DNA of 64,000 bases from assembly GCF_003289955.1 (NCBI RefSeq), contig NZ_QLZR01000008.1:106040-170039 (forward strand). The letters are read 5' to 3'. Below the pieces are notes generated by a model. It searched no databases. It worked only from the letters and a program-made list of their open reading frames with translations, and was not told where the DNA came from. Below, piece by piece: positions 17,977-27,409 of this stretch. Made by a program: the position numbers and the translations under genes. Numbering within the stretch: the stretch's first letter is position 1; each line of letters opens with the position of its first letter. Source of the DNA: Planococcus halotolerans (GTDB lineage Bacteria > Bacillota > Bacilli > Bacillales_A > Planococcaceae).

Positions 17977-18462
17977 ATGAATTTAGAGAAATTATTCACT
18001 ATGCAGGAAGAATTGGACAGCTACATACAGACTAATAATGAAGTAAATGAAGATCTTTTCGAAAAAAAAGGGCTTGCGCTCATCGTGGAACTTGCTGAAC
18101 TCGCGAATGAAACCCGCGCTTTCAAATTCTGGAGCGCCAAAGGACCATCGGAACGTGAAGTGATTCTGGAAGAATACGTGGATTCCATCCATTTTTTATT
18201 GTCCCTCGGAATCGAAAAGGACTTGAATATGCTGAATGAATGGCCTGATCCATTAAGTGAGCAGGATTTGACCGCAATCTTTCTGAAGACAAATAAAAGC
18301 ATACTGAATTTCATGGAGAAGCATTCGATGTCAACTTACCAGACAGTGTGGAGCTGTTACGGTGCAATTGCTGATATTCTCGGATTCACCTACGAGGAAG
18401 TACTTGAAGCATATGTCGCGAAAAACCAGAAGAATTACGACCGCCAGAAGGATGGGTATTAA
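17977..18462 (+). CDS. Dimeric all-alpha dUTP diphosphatase
   Basis: 161 residues. Metal-binding helices are visible as VELAELANE and EEYVDSIHFLLSLG (ExxE...ExxD pattern), and a C-terminal KNQKNYDRQKDGY matches the dUTPase_2 (MazG-related) family. The enzyme would hydrolyse dUTP to dUMP, preventing uracil incorporation. Start chosen at the ATG with AAAAGGAG upstream; a longer in-frame start at 17956 lies upstream of that site. Confidence 0.85.
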   Translation: MNLEKLFTMQEELDSYIQTNNEVNEDLFEKKGLALIVELAELANETRAFKFWSAKGPSEREVILEEYVDSIHFLLSLGIEKDLNMLNEWPDPLSEQDLTAIFLKTNKSILNFMEKHSMSTYQTVWSCYGAIADILGFTYEEVLEAYVAKNQKNYDRQKDGY

Positions 18463-18542
18463 TTCTGTTAGATGAATTTTTTGAAAATATACGCAGGTTC
18501 ATTTATAATGGAGAAGTGAGACTATTTAGGAGGTCGAAATAA

Positions 18543-19631
18543 ATGGTAAAATTAGACGAAACGCTCCAAATGTTAAAAGATTTGACTGATGCAAACGGTA
18601 TTCCAGGCAATGAACGCCAATCGCGCGAAGTCATGAAGAAATACATAGCGCCTTTTGCAGATTCAGTTGAAACGGACGGGCTGGGAAGCCTGATCGCTAA
18701 AAAAGAAGGGCTAGCTGACGGACCGAAAATCATGGTTGCAGGCCACCTTGATGAAGTAGGCTTCATGATTTCCCAGATTGACGATAAAGGATTCCTGAAA
18801 TTCCAGACTGTCGGCGGATGGTGGAACCAGGTTATGCTGGCACAGCGCGTAACCATCACTACACGCAGCGGCAAGGAATATATCGGCGTTATCGGCTCGA
18901 AACCGCCGCATATCCTGTCTCCGGAAGCACGCAAAAAACCTGTTGAAATCAAAGACATGTTCATTGATATCGGCGCATCGTCACGCGACGAAGTAAAAGA
19001 ATGGGGCATTACACCGGGCGATATGGTGACACCTTATTTTGAATTCAACGTGATGACGAACGAAAAATTCCTTTTGGCAAAAGCCTGGGACAACCGTATC
19101 GGCTGCGCAATTGCCATTGATGTGTTGAAAGGTCTTAAAGGCCAGGACCATCCAAATGTCGTTTACGGCGTAGGAACAGTGCAGGAAGAAGTTGGACTTC
19201 GCGGCGCGAAAACAGCGACTGCGAAAATCCAGCCGGACATCGGATTTGCAGTGGACGTGGGCATCGCCGGCGACACTCCTGGCATCACAGCTCAGGAATC
19301 CAACAGCAAAATGGGTGACGGACCACAAATTCTTCTATTTGACGCTTCCATGGTTTCGCACCGCGGTTTGCGTGAACTGGTTCTTGATACGGCAGACGAA
19401 GCTGGCATCCCGTACCAATTCGAAACGATTGCAGGCGGAGGAACAGACGCTGGCTCGATCCACTTGACGGCGAACGGTGTTCCGGCATTGGCGATTGGCG
19501 TGGCAACGCGCTACATCCACTCACACGCCGGTATCCTTCACCGCGACGACTATGAAAACGCAGTGAAACTAATCATCGAAGTCATCAAGAAATTGGACAA
19601 AGACACAGTAGCGAAAATTACATTTGAATAA
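18543..19631 (+). CDS. M42 family metallo-aminopeptidase (YsdC-like)
   Basis: 362 residues of the M42 glutamyl-aminopeptidase/endoglucanase-like family. The first metal ligands are in [12 protein letters not shown], further ligands in WDNRIGCA and the catalytic EE in [20 protein letters not shown] carries the last histidines. These are large tetrahedral cytosolic peptidases. Same position as B. subtilis ysdC. Confidence 0.93.
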   Translation: MVKLDETLQMLKDLTDANGIPGNERQSREVMKKYIAPFADSVETDGLGSLIAKKEGLADGPKIMVAGHLDEVGFMISQIDDKGFLKFQTVGGWWNQVMLAQRVTITTRSGKEYIGVIGSKPPHILSPEARKKPVEIKDMFIDIGASSRDEVKEWGITPGDMVTPYFEFNVMTNEKFLLAKAWDNRIGCAIAIDVLKGLKGQDHPNVVYGVGTVQEEVGLRGAKTATAKIQPDIGFAVDVGIAGDTPGITAQESNSKMGDGPQILLFDASMVSHRGLRELVLDTADEAGIPYQFETIAGGGTDAGSIHLTANGVPALAIGVATRYIHSHAGILHRDDYENAVKLIIEVIKKLDKDTVAKITFE

Positions 19632-19642
19632 AATATGGAGAT

Positions 19643-19670
19643 CCTCTCGCTGTGGCGAGGGGGTTTTTTG
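19643..19670 (+). terminator. Terminator after the M42 peptidase gene
   Basis: CCTCTCGC pairs with GCGAGGGG, followed by TTTTTT. Confidence 0.9.
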
Positions 19671-19697
19671 TTGTTTTTTTGCGGATTTTGGAAGTGA

Positions 19698-19811
19698 GTG
19701 ATCATAGAACCTTGTGAGTGATCATAGAGCTCCCAAAAGTGCTCATAGAATCTGTTGAGTGATCATAGAATCCTGTGAGTGATCATAGAACCCCAAAAAG
19801 TGATCATAGAA
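19698..19811 (+). repeat. Phased 12-nt repeat array upstream of the NERD gene
   Basis: Six copies of GTGATCATAGAA (or one-base variants) start at 19698, 19718, 19739, 19759, 19779 and 19800, so the step is 20, 21, 20, 20, 21 nt. Spacers alternate in kind: 8-nt TCCTGTGA-like and 9-nt CCCCAAAAA-like, the 9-nt type recurring every third step, giving a 61-nt higher-order period. Each copy contains the palindrome TGATCA. Spacers are not unique, so this is not a CRISPR. Confidence 0.95.
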
Positions 19812-19873
19812 AATATAACGAGCCGATCTTGTCGCTTTTCGCCTGCGAAAAGCATCCATTTAACGGTTTTGAA
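19812..19873 (+). repeat. Array tail element, copy 1
   Basis: Directly after the array, ACGAGCCGATCTTGTCG is followed by hairpin CTTTTCGC-CT-GCGAAAAG, then CATCCA and GGTTTTGAA. The same tail follows the second array at 21158. Similarity appears again near CGCGCATGCCT (19978-19988), also found at the end of the second copy. The rest of the gap up to the NERD promoter shows nothing else. Confidence 0.8.
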
Positions 19874-20013
19874 CTTTGGAAAAGCATTCGCAATGAAGAA
19901 ATCCGCAAAAAAGTAACAGAAAGAAAGTATTCTCGTCCCAAATCACCAAATAGCCCCTACTTCAAACCCTGAAATATCGCGCATGCCTGTAAAAAAGAAA
20001 TAAGAAAAATAAA

Positions 20014-20043
20014 TTAACTATTCAAACAGCCAAATGCTATAAT
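20014..20043 (+). promoter_or_regulatory. Promoter of the first NERD gene
   Basis: Extended -10 TGCTATAAT ends at 20043 with a weak TTAACT 18 nt upstream. The second NERD gene also has an extended -10 (TGTTATAAT). Confidence 0.5.
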
Positions 20044-20089
20044 CCGAGTAAGCAGAAAGGAGAGAATCAAGATTCTATCTAAAGTTGAT

Positions 20090-21028
20090 ATGTTAAAAAG
20101 AGCCATTCGGCGACTAAAGGAGAATACACCGGAACGCGAATTGTTGGAAAGGGAATTATTCCTTGCAGAAGCGGGAATCCGTGGGGAGAAGCGGCTTCAA
20201 AAAAAGTTTGTGGAATTTTATTCATCTGAACCTTTTGAAATTCTTTGGAATACAAGCCTTACTCTCGGCAACTGGCCAGTGCAGATCGACGGATTGCTGC
20301 TAACACAAAAAGTTGCGGTTATTCTCGAGTCGAAAAACATCAGCGGTGAGCTGCATTTTGAAACTAGAACTGGCGAGTTCTTCCGTAATGATGTAAATGG
20401 TGTGAAAACAATTATGGATAATCCGGCAGTTCAAGTTGAAAAACATATGCGTTTTATAAGAATGTGGTTTGCTGAAAACAAAATCCCCCTTCCGGTAGAC
20501 GGCATGCTCGTTTTCACTGCTTTAAAAGCTGAATTATGTTCACTTCCACAAAATACTCGCACCTGCAGACACCACCACATGATTGAACTTCTATTTAAAA
20601 CCATCGAAGAGTATCCATCCAGCACTCAGCAAAACCGTCATGCCCTTAAAAAATATAGAAAAATAATCGAAAATCAACTTACACCATATATTCAAAAACC
20701 GATAGCAGTTCAGTATTCCATGGATCCGCATCTATTTAAACGTGGAATTTATTGTGAAGCCTGCAAAACGTTTAACGTTGCCCGAGAGCGTCGACGCTGG
20801 CAATGTGACGCATGCGGAATAACTTCCTTAACTGCAGGTGAAGAAGCGGTATTGGATTACTTCGCAATATTTGGATTTCAGGCAAACAATGAAAAACTTC
20901 GGACCTTTTTAAATGTAGATGATCGACATATTGTGAAGCGTCTGTTGTCACAAGAAATTTTGACGAAAGAAGGAAGCAGAAGACACAGCAAATACTCATT
21001 GAATGAAGGAAAAACTTTGCAGGAGTGA
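20090..21028 (+). CDS. NERD-domain protein with zinc ribbon and winged helix
   Basis: 312 residues. The N-terminal half is a NERD (nuclease-related) domain of the PD-(D/E)xK type, with candidate active residues Glu33 (RGEKRL), Asp67 (QIDGLL), Glu80 and Lys82 (VILESKNISG). A Cys4 zinc ribbon follows (Cys222, 225, 239, 242), then a helical winged-helix-like domain (about 250-304). The architecture suggests a DNA-binding nuclease, but no function is established. The best Shine-Dalgarno (AAAGGAGA, 20056-20063) is 27 nt from this ATG; an in-frame ATT at 20072 is better spaced, so the true start may be non-canonical. Phased arrays flank the gene, and the first downstream repeat overlaps its stop codon. 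A paralogue lies at 45.4 kb. Confidence 0.85.
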   Translation: MLKRAIRRLKENTPERELLERELFLAEAGIRGEKRLQKKFVEFYSSEPFEILWNTSLTLGNWPVQIDGLLLTQKVAVILESKNISGELHFETRTGEFFRNDVNGVKTIMDNPAVQVEKHMRFIRMWFAENKIPLPVDGMLVFTALKAELCSLPQNTRTCRHHHMIELLFKTIEEYPSSTQQNRHALKKYRKIIENQLTPYIQKPIAVQYSMDPHLFKRGIYCEACKTFNVARERRRWQCDACGITSLTAGEEAVLDYFAIFGFQANNEKLRTFLNVDDRHIVKRLLSQEILTKEGSRRHSKYSLNEGKTLQE

Positions 21029-21157
21029 CATAGAATTTGCTGAGGGATCATAGAATCTGTTGAGTGATCATAGAACCCGAAAAAGTGATCATAGAATCCT
21101 GTGAGTGATCATAGAATCCTCTGAGTGATCATAGAATCTTAAAGAGTGATCATAGAA
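21025..21157 (+). repeat. Phased 12-nt repeat array downstream of the NERD gene
   Basis: Seven copies of GTGATCATAGAA, the first with one deletion and the second with one substitution, start at 21025, 21044, 21064, 21085, 21105, 21125 and 21146 (steps 19, 20, 21, 20, 20, 21). The same 8/8/9-nt spacer rhythm as the upstream array appears. The TGA inside the first copy is the NERD stop codon. Confidence 0.95.
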
Positions 21158-21219
21158 AATAAAACGAGCCGATCTTGTCGCTTTTCGCCCGCGAAAAGCA
21201 TCCAATCAGTGGTTTTGAA
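21158..21219 (+). repeat. Array tail element, copy 2
   Basis: Nearly identical to the tail at 19812: ACGAGCCGATCTTGTCG, hairpin CTTTTCGC-CC-GCGAAAAG, CATCCA, GGTTTTGAA. With its array it forms a direct duplication flanking the NERD gene. Confidence 0.8.
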
Positions 21220-21317
21220 GTGAGAGAAGCTTACGAAATGACGTATTTCAGCCGGAATCGGAACGGAATGTGGATCCGATACTTTAAAAAAGAGACTAAA
21301 ACGTCCAAACCAAACCC

Positions 21318-21348
21318 AAAGGCATGCGCACTCCCGCGCATGCCTTTT
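21318..21348 (+). terminator. Terminator-like hairpin at the end of the second array unit
   Basis: A perfect 12-bp stem AAAGGCATGCGC/GCGCATGCCTTT with a 6-nt loop and a short T tract. It could end NERD transcription that reads through the array. Confidence 0.7.
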
Positions 21349-21466
21349 ACAATGCCCGGACCGCTTCCAGCGCTCCAATAAAAAGTTAATAAAACTTTAC
21401 TTAATGTTAAGTATAGTGTACATTATGTTATATATACCGAACATCTTCATGGGAAGGATGAAAAGG

Positions 21467-21682
21467 ATGCTGAAAAATCGGGTGAAGGAAATGCGTGCCC
21501 GCCACAGCTTGACGCAGAGCGACTTAGGTAAGCAAGTCGATGTGACACGGCAGACGATCGCATTTATTGAAAAAGGGGAATTTTCCCCGTCAATTACATT
21601 GTCACTGAAATTGGCGAAGGCTTTGCAAGTGGACGTCAATGAATTATTTTGGCTGGAAGGGGATGAATATAATGAAAAATGA
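21467..21682 (+). CDS. XRE-family transcriptional regulator
   Basis: 71 residues from the chosen ATG (GGGAAGG nine nt upstream): KNRVKEMRARHSLTQSDLGKQVDVTRQTIAFIEKGEFSPSITLSLKLAKAL is a complete helix-turn-helix of the Cro/CI type found in minimal repressors. It overlaps the next gene, a membrane protein, by 11 nt. Small XRE proteins paired with membrane proteins usually control their own operon; the target here is unknown. Confidence 0.9.
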   Translation: MLKNRVKEMRARHSLTQSDLGKQVDVTRQTIAFIEKGEFSPSITLSLKLAKALQVDVNELFWLEGDEYNEK

Positions 21683-22172
21683 TTTTCGCCTAAAATATCC
21701 TTTGTGGATGATGGCTTTTATCGTGCTATTGGCTATAATCGCCTACTCACTGGATTCGCCTGTAGTGGAATACGTCAATAATAGTAATGAAACTAGTATG
21801 GAGATGACTATTGAACCTGCAAAGGGAATTGTCCTGCTCGTCTCACTTGTTTTGTATTTTACTTTGCTCGCCATCTTTTTACTCCAATTGAAAAAGTATA
21901 ATCGGCAGAATCCTACTCAAAAAATTTCAGCAATTTCCATTCGGCCCCCTGAATATCTGGAGCAGGACGAAGGCATGACCTACATCACCCGCAAAGCAGT
22001 TCAAAAAGTTTACACATATATCACGTGGGCATTGCCTATTCTGGCTACAATCGCCATCATTCTGCCATTGTCCAAGCTCTACATTATTTATGGAATTTTA
22101 GCAGTTGCACTGGGACAGTACCTTATTTTTTATTTCGAAATCCGCAAGCACGTTAAGGAGGAAACCGAATGA
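21672..22172 (+). CDS. Four-helix membrane protein paired with the XRE regulator
   Basis: 166 residues with membrane segments near 10-28, 55-75, 115-132 and 137-155 and an extracytoplasmic loop (DSPVVEYVNNSNETSMEMT). No recognised catalytic motif. The ATG lies inside the end of the regulator gene and its TGA overlaps the next start, so all three genes are coupled. DUF-type partner of XRE regulators; function unknown. Confidence 0.75.
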   Translation: MKNDFRLKYPLWMMAFIVLLAIIAYSLDSPVVEYVNNSNETSMEMTIEPAKGIVLLVSLVLYFTLLAIFLLQLKKYNRQNPTQKISAISIRPPEYLEQDEGMTYITRKAVQKVYTYITWALPILATIAIILPLSKLYIIYGILAVALGQYLIFYFEIRKHVKEETE

Positions 22173-22618
22173 TTTACGAATACGCCCTGGTATTTATCGG
22201 AGCCGCAATTCCGTGGTTTGAAATCGCTTTGGTCATACCGCTCGGCATCGTTTGGGGGCTGTCGCCGTTTTGGGTCATGCTGCTGGCTTTTGTCGGTAAT
22301 ATGGTGACAGTGCTTGCGCTGATCATCGGCTTCGACAGATTCAAGGATTGGTACAATAAACGGCAGGAAGCGAAAGGCAAAACGCAAAATAAAAAAAGTG
22401 AACGCGCCAAACGGATCTGGAATAAATACGGGTTGCCGGGACTGGCATTGCTTGGACCAATCCTGATCGGTACGCATATCGCTGCCTTCATAGGAATGAC
22501 ACTTGGCGCGACGAAAAAGAATACAACAATTTGGCTGACAATAAGCATTGCCATCTGGACATTAACATTTGGCATCCTGACAGCACTTGGCTTTGATTTC
22601 TTCACACGGGAACTCTAA
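22169..22618 (+). CDS. Small multidrug-export family protein
   Basis: 149 residues with about four membrane helices. GAAIPWFEIALVIPLGIVWGLSPFW and GLPGLALLGPILIGTHIAAFIGMTLGATKK match the Sm_multidrug_ex family; substrate unproven. A strongly basic cytoplasmic loop (KRQEAKGKTQNKKSERAKR) separates two helix pairs. Coupled to the preceding gene by ATGA. Confidence 0.8.
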   Translation: MIYEYALVFIGAAIPWFEIALVIPLGIVWGLSPFWVMLLAFVGNMVTVLALIIGFDRFKDWYNKRQEAKGKTQNKKSERAKRIWNKYGLPGLALLGPILIGTHIAAFIGMTLGATKKNTTIWLTISIAIWTLTFGILTALGFDFFTREL

Positions 22619-22675
22619 AGAAGCAGCAGTGGTGTGCTATACTAAAGCTATTCTGACTTAAAGGCGTGATCAATT

Positions 22676-23443
22676 ATGAAACGAATCGAATCACTTCAAA
22701 ATTCATTAGTAAAGCATTGGAAAAAGCTTGGAACCACTCGCAAGGAACGCGACAAATTTTCGGAATTCCTCGTGGAAGGGTTTCATTTAACGGAAGAATC
22801 CCTTAAAAAGAAAGATCTTGTTAAAGGATTGATCGTCCGTGAAGGCGTCGATATTCCTGACAGCTGGAACATAGAAGGAGTCACGTTGTATTCGGTGACT
22901 GCCGCAGTAGCGAAAGAAATTTCCGAGACGGAACATTCGCAGGGGATTTTTGCCCATTGCGCGCAACCCGAGTTCACTGAAGAGGATCAACAGAACTGGA
23001 CGCGTCTATTATTGATCGATGCGGTGCAGGATCCGGGCAATATCGGCACAATGATCCGGACGGCATCCGCTGCCGGCATCGATGCTGTCATTCTTGGCAA
23101 AGGCTGCGCAGATCCTTTCAACCCGAAAACGGTTCGTTCAGCACAAGGTTCACATTTTCAGATTCCAGTTGTCCGCGGGGAGCTGGGAGAATGGGTGCCG
23201 CAGCTAAAATATGCAGACATACCGGTGTTCGGCACGGCATTGCAAGGAGCCATTCCGGTACACGAAGCTGAAACGAAAGAGAAGTTCGCGCTGATTGTCG
23301 GCAACGAAGGAAGCGGAGTTTCGCCCGAGTTGCTCGTACAGACGGAACAGAATCTGATGGTGCCGTTATACGGCAGCGCGGAGTCGTTGAATGTTGCAGT
23401 GGCGACAGGGATTTTATTGTACAGCCTCGTTCCGAAGAACTAA
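22676..23443 (+). CDS. SpoU/TrmH-family RNA methyltransferase (YsgA-like)
   Basis: 255 residues. The N-terminal substrate-binding domain (KRIESLQNSLVKHWKKLGTT) is followed by a SPOUT domain with the three motifs visible: LLIDAVQDPGNIGTMIRTA, FALIVGNEGSGVS and LMVPLYGSAESLNVAVATGILLY. It would 2'-O-methylate a ribose in rRNA or tRNA; the target is not deducible. Same place as B. subtilis ysgA, before pheS. Confidence 0.92.
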   Translation: MKRIESLQNSLVKHWKKLGTTRKERDKFSEFLVEGFHLTEESLKKKDLVKGLIVREGVDIPDSWNIEGVTLYSVTAAVAKEISETEHSQGIFAHCAQPEFTEEDQQNWTRLLLIDAVQDPGNIGTMIRTASAAGIDAVILGKGCADPFNPKTVRSAQGSHFQIPVVRGELGEWVPQLKYADIPVFGTALQGAIPVHEAETKEKFALIVGNEGSGVSPELLVQTEQNLMVPLYGSAESLNVAVATGILLYSLVPKN

Positions 23444-23445
23444 GG

Positions 23446-23474
23446 TTGATAATACAGTGGAACTTTCGTATAAT
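23446..23474 (+). promoter_or_regulatory. pheST promoter
   Basis: TTGATA and TATAAT with 17-nt spacing, directly after the methyltransferase stop. Confidence 0.8.
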
Positions 23475-23481
23475 TAACAGG

Positions 23482-23736
23482 TAAATAAAACACAAAAGCG
23501 TTGACCGGGAAAAGTACGGAGCCCATTTGCATCAACAGGAAGTTTGCGCCTTGACTGAAAGCGCGGATATGCAAACGTTTCGGAAGTTCACCCCGCGAGC
23601 TGCCGCCGGGACCAGCATGTTGCTGTAAAGGTGGGCCGGTGAAGAGCCGTTACGTAAATGAGTGATTGCCTCTGGGCGATAACTAGGGTGGTACCGCGAA
23701 TAATGCCTCGTCCCTTTTCAGGGACGGGGCTTTTTT
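23482..23736 (+). promoter_or_regulatory. T-box leader of pheST
   Basis: The T-box core AGGGTGGTACCGCG is at 23685-23698, and the terminator GCCTCGTCCC/GGGACGGGGC with TTTTTT is at 23705-23736. On the 3' side of stem I, AAGTTCA places a TTC (Phe) codon at 23587-23589 opposite an AAAAGTA motif on the 5' side, as expected for the specifier loop. Confidence 0.93.
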
Positions 23737-23757
23737 ATGTTTAGAGGAGGAGAAAAA

Positions 23758-24795
23758 ATGGAAGCACAATTGAATGAGTTGAAAACACAAGCGCTGGATA
23801 AGATTGCTGCCGCATCAAACGTAAAAGAACTGAACGCTGTCCGCGTTGCATATCTTGGTAAGAAAGGTCCGATTACGGATCTGCTTAAAGGCATGGGCAA
23901 ACTGCCTGCCGAAGAACGCCCGAAGATGGGTGCACTAGTCAACGTGGTAAGAGAAGAAGTGACAGCGCGCTTAGAAGAGCGCATGGCGATTCTTGAGGAA
24001 CAGGCAATCAATGAAAAATTGCAAAGTGAAACAATCGACATCACGCTGCCAGGACGTCCGGTGAAATCCGGCAACGCCCATCCGTTGACGCGTGTCATTG
24101 AAGAAATCGAAGATCTTTTCATTTCCATGGGATATGAAATTGAAGAAGGCCCGGAAGTGGAGAAAGATTACTATAATTTCGAAGCGTTGAATTTGCCGAA
24201 AGGGCATCCGGCGCGTGATATGCAGGATTCCTTCTATATATCTGAAGATATTCTTTTGCGCACGCATACATCACCTGTGCAGGCACGTACGATGGAAGCG
24301 AAAGGCGGAGAGCCGATCAAAATCATCTGTCCGGGGAAAGTTTATCGCCGTGATAACGATGACGCAACGCATTCACACCAGTTCACGCAAATTGAAGGGT
24401 TAGTTATCGGCGAAGATATCCGCATGAGCGACCTGAAAGGGACACTTTCTGTATTCGCCAAGAAAATGTTCGGGGAAGACCGTGAAATCCGTCTTCGTCC
24501 AAGTTTCTTCCCGTTCACGGAACCATCTGTTGAAATGGATATCTCCTGCTTCAAATGTGGAGGAGAAGGCTGTAACGTCTGCAAGAAAACCGGCTGGATC
24601 GAAATTCTTGGAGCGGGTATGGTGCATCCGAACGTATTGGAAATGGCAGGCTATGATTCGAAGCGCCTGACCGGATTCGCTTTCGGAATGGGACCTGAAC
24701 GCATTGCGATGCTGAAATACGGCATAGAAGACATCCGTCATTTCTACACAAATGACGTCCGCTTTTTATCCCAATTTCAACGCACGGAAGTTTAA
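23758..24795 (+). CDS. pheS: Phenylalanyl-tRNA synthetase alpha subunit
   Basis: 345 residues. An N-terminal coiled coil (about 1-85) is followed by the class II catalytic domain with motif 2 ([22 protein letters not shown]) and motif 3 ([18 protein letters not shown]). Start at the ATG preceded by AGAGGAGG; an in-frame ATG at 23737 lies within the terminator T tract and is rejected. It forms a heterotetramer with PheT encoded 12 nt downstream. Confidence 0.98.
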   Translation: MEAQLNELKTQALDKIAAASNVKELNAVRVAYLGKKGPITDLLKGMGKLPAEERPKMGALVNVVREEVTARLEERMAILEEQAINEKLQSETIDITLPGRPVKSGNAHPLTRVIEEIEDLFISMGYEIEEGPEVEKDYYNFEALNLPKGHPARDMQDSFYISEDILLRTHTSPVQARTMEAKGGEPIKIICPGKVYRRDNDDATHSHQFTQIEGLVIGEDIRMSDLKGTLSVFAKKMFGEDREIRLRPSFFPFTEPSVEMDISCFKCGGEGCNVCKKTGWIEILGAGMVHPNVLEMAGYDSKRLTGFAFGMGPERIAMLKYGIEDIRHFYTNDVRFLSQFQRTEV

Positions 24796-24807
24796 GGAGG
24801 AAATGAC

Positions 24808-27207
24808 ATGTTAGTATCGATAAAATGGTTGAAGGATTATGTAAATACACAGGAATTGCCGCCAGCTGAACTCGGCGAGAAAATCACACGTGCCGGAATC
24901 GAAGTGGACGCAGTAATCGACCGTTCGGAAGGCCTTTCGAATATCGTCGTCGGTCATGTGGAATCATGCGTAAAACATCCGGAAGCGGATAAATTGAATA
25001 TCTGCCAGGTGAATGTCGGGGAAGAAACTACACAGATCATCTGCGGCGCACCAAATATCGCAGCTGGCCAGAACGTGATTGTTGCCCGTCCGGGTGCACG
25101 TTTACCGGGTGGCATGAAAATCAAGAAAGCAAAACTGCGCGGCGAAGAATCGAACGGTATGATTTGTTCCCTGCAGGAACTTGGCATTGAAGGCAAACTG
25201 GTTCCGAAAGCATACGCGGAAGGCATTTATGTATTGCCGGAAAACGCGGAAGTCGGTTCGGATGTCATCACTAATTTTGATTTGGATGATACGGTCCTTG
25301 AACTTGGTCTTACGCCAAACCGTGCGGATGCGATGAGTATGCTCGGAGTAGCATACGAAGTCGGGGCGATTCTGGAAGAAGAAGTGAAACTGCCGGAAAT
25401 TACGTATAAAGAAGCGGAAGACAAGGCGTCTTCCATGCTGACGTTGAACATCGATTCACCGGAAGCCAATCCGTTATACGTGGCAAAAGTAGTGCGCAAT
25501 ATCGAAGTGAAGGAATCTCCGATGTGGCTGCAGCAGCGATTGATGGCAGCAGGCGTCCGCCCGCATAATAATGTGGTCGATGTTACGAATTATATCTTGA
25601 TGGAATACGGCCAGCCATTGCACGCATTCGACTATGATTTGCTGGAAACCGGCAACATCACAGTTCGCCATGCCAAGACAGATGAACTGATTACGACACT
25701 TGATGGCAATGAACGCAAGCTTTCACTGAACAACCTGGTGATTACAAATGGTGAAAAACCAGTGGCGCTTGCAGGAGTCATGGGCGGTGCGAATTCCGAA
25801 GTCAGCAAGAACACAACAACAATCGTTATTGAATCGGCTTATTTTGAATCCGGCTCTATCCGCCAGACATCGAAAGAGCATAACCTGCGCAGTGATGCGA
25901 GTTCCCGCTATGAAAAAGGTGTGGATCCAAACCGCGTAATTCCTGCTGCAGAACGTGCCGCACAATTACTTTCGGAACTTGCAGGAGGAGAAGTCCTTGC
26001 CGGTTCGGTAATATTCGATCAGCTGCAGCGCGAAGAGAAAATCGTCAATGTGTCCCCGGATTTCATTAACAGCCGACTTGGCATGAAAATCCGTCTGGAC
26101 GACATGCTGGACATATTGAACCGTCTGCAATTCAAGACGGAAGCGATGAACAATCAATTGATGATTTCTGTTCCGACACGCAGACAGGATATTCAAATTG
26201 AAGAAGACATTGTAGAAGAAATCGCCCGTCTTTACGGCTATGATGAAATTCCGTCAACCTTGCCGGAAACTGCAACGTCTCCGGGAGGATTGTCGCCGTA
26301 TCAGCAGAAACGCCGCATTGTCCGTAATTATATGGAAGGTGCAGGTTTGCTCCAGGCGACTACTTATTCACTGACTTCTGAGAAATCAGCAACTCAATTT
26401 GCAATGAAACACACGGAATTGACACGGTTATTGATGCCTATGAGTGAAGAGCGAAGCACTTTACGCCAAAGCCTTCTGCCTCATTTGCTGGAATCCGTTT
26501 CCTATAACACGGCAAGACGCATCGATTCTGTTGCTCTGTATGAAACCGGCTCAGTATTCCTTAAAGGGCAGGATGAATTGCTCAATGAAGAAGAACATTT
26601 GGCGATTGCCGTGACCGGTTTATGGCTGGATAACAGCTGGCAGGGAGAAAAGAAAGCCGTCGACTTCTTTGTGGTCAAAGGTATTGTTGAAGGTTTAGCT
26701 GCCAAACTGGATGTGGAATTGGAGTTTGAACGCGGTGAATTGGATGGCCTCCATCCTGGAAGAACTGCGTTTATCACACTTGATGGCCGCCGCATTGGCG
26801 TCATCGGCCAATTGCATCCGAACGAACAGAAGGCGCGTGACCTGAAAACGACAATCGTAATGGAATTAAGCCTGGCTGAACTGTTCAAAGAACAGACAGA
26901 AGCTTTGGTATATACACAAGTGCCACGCTATCCGTCAATTACTCGCGACGTCGCGCTGGTACTCTCTAAAATAGTCGAAGCCGGAACGATTGAAAAACTG
27001 ATCCGTTCTGCAGGCGGTAAACTATTGAAAGATGTTCGCGTATTCGACCTTTACGAAGGTGATAATCTTGAAGCCGGCAAAAAATCGGTGGCGTTCTCGC
27101 TGACGTATTTCGATCCGGAGAAGACTCTGACAGATGAAGAAGTAACTGCCGTGCATGAAAAGGTGGTTGCAGCATTGATAGAATCAGGTGCGGAACTGCG
27201 CAGCTGA
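24808..27207 (+). CDS. pheT: Phenylalanyl-tRNA synthetase beta subunit
   Basis: 799 residues with the usual order: EMAP-like tRNA-binding domain (about 40-150, GHVESCVKHPEADKLNICQV), B3/B4 editing domain (about 205-400), B5 domain, a catalytic-like domain, and a C-terminal ferredoxin-fold anticodon-binding domain (YPSITRDVALVL). AAGGAGG precedes the ATG. Confidence 0.98.
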   Translation: MLVSIKWLKDYVNTQELPPAELGEKITRAGIEVDAVIDRSEGLSNIVVGHVESCVKHPEADKLNICQVNVGEETTQIICGAPNIAAGQNVIVARPGARLPGGMKIKKAKLRGEESNGMICSLQELGIEGKLVPKAYAEGIYVLPENAEVGSDVITNFDLDDTVLELGLTPNRADAMSMLGVAYEVGAILEEEVKLPEITYKEAEDKASSMLTLNIDSPEANPLYVAKVVRNIEVKESPMWLQQRLMAAGVRPHNNVVDVTNYILMEYGQPLHAFDYDLLETGNITVRHAKTDELITTLDGNERKLSLNNLVITNGEKPVALAGVMGGANSEVSKNTTTIVIESAYFESGSIRQTSKEHNLRSDASSRYEKGVDPNRVIPAAERAAQLLSELAGGEVLAGSVIFDQLQREEKIVNVSPDFINSRLGMKIRLDDMLDILNRLQFKTEAMNNQLMISVPTRRQDIQIEEDIVEEIARLYGYDEIPSTLPETATSPGGLSPYQQKRRIVRNYMEGAGLLQATTYSLTSEKSATQFAMKHTELTRLLMPMSEERSTLRQSLLPHLLESVSYNTARRIDSVALYETGSVFLKGQDELLNEEEHLAIAVTGLWLDNSWQGEKKAVDFFVVKGIVEGLAAKLDVELEFERGELDGLHPGRTAFITLDGRRIGVIGQLHPNEQKARDLKTTIVMELSLAELFKEQTEALVYTQVPRYPSITRDVALVLSKIVEAGTIEKLIRSAGGKLLKDVRVFDLYEGDNLEAGKKSVAFSLTYFDPEKTLTDEEVTAVHEKVVAALIESGAELRS

Positions 27208-27224
27208 TAAAATAGAAGATAATC

Positions 27225-27252
27225 AACCGGAATCCTTGGATTCCGGTTTTTT
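27225..27252 (+). terminator. pheST terminator
   Basis: AACCGGAATCC pairs with GGATTCCGGTT, followed by TTTT. Confidence 0.92.
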
Positions 27253-27409
27253 GTTATTTCTTTCTTTAAGCTTGAGAAAATAAGTTTTAGAATGAATAGA
27301 AATGACTAGTAAAAAAAGAAAGCTATGGTAAAATTAATTTGATTAACATATAAAAAAGTTAAATTATGTAAAAATTTAACGAATGGTTACAAAGCCCTGG
27401 AGGTAAACG

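Noticed and set aside
19698..19811. Possible CRISPR array
   Set aside because: Repeats are 12 nt with 8-9-nt spacers of only two recurring types, and no cas genes are nearby. The same applies to the arrays at 21025 and 46440.
19775..19972. Open frame of 65 codons across the array and tail
   Set aside because: It starts inside the repeats, has no ribosome-binding site and matches nothing. The similar frame at 21175-21381 shares words only because the tail DNA is duplicated.
20072..20089. ATT start for the first NERD gene as the primary annotation
   Set aside because: It fits the Shine-Dalgarno better than the ATG at 20090, but without a family alignment or peptide data I kept the canonical start and only mention the alternative.
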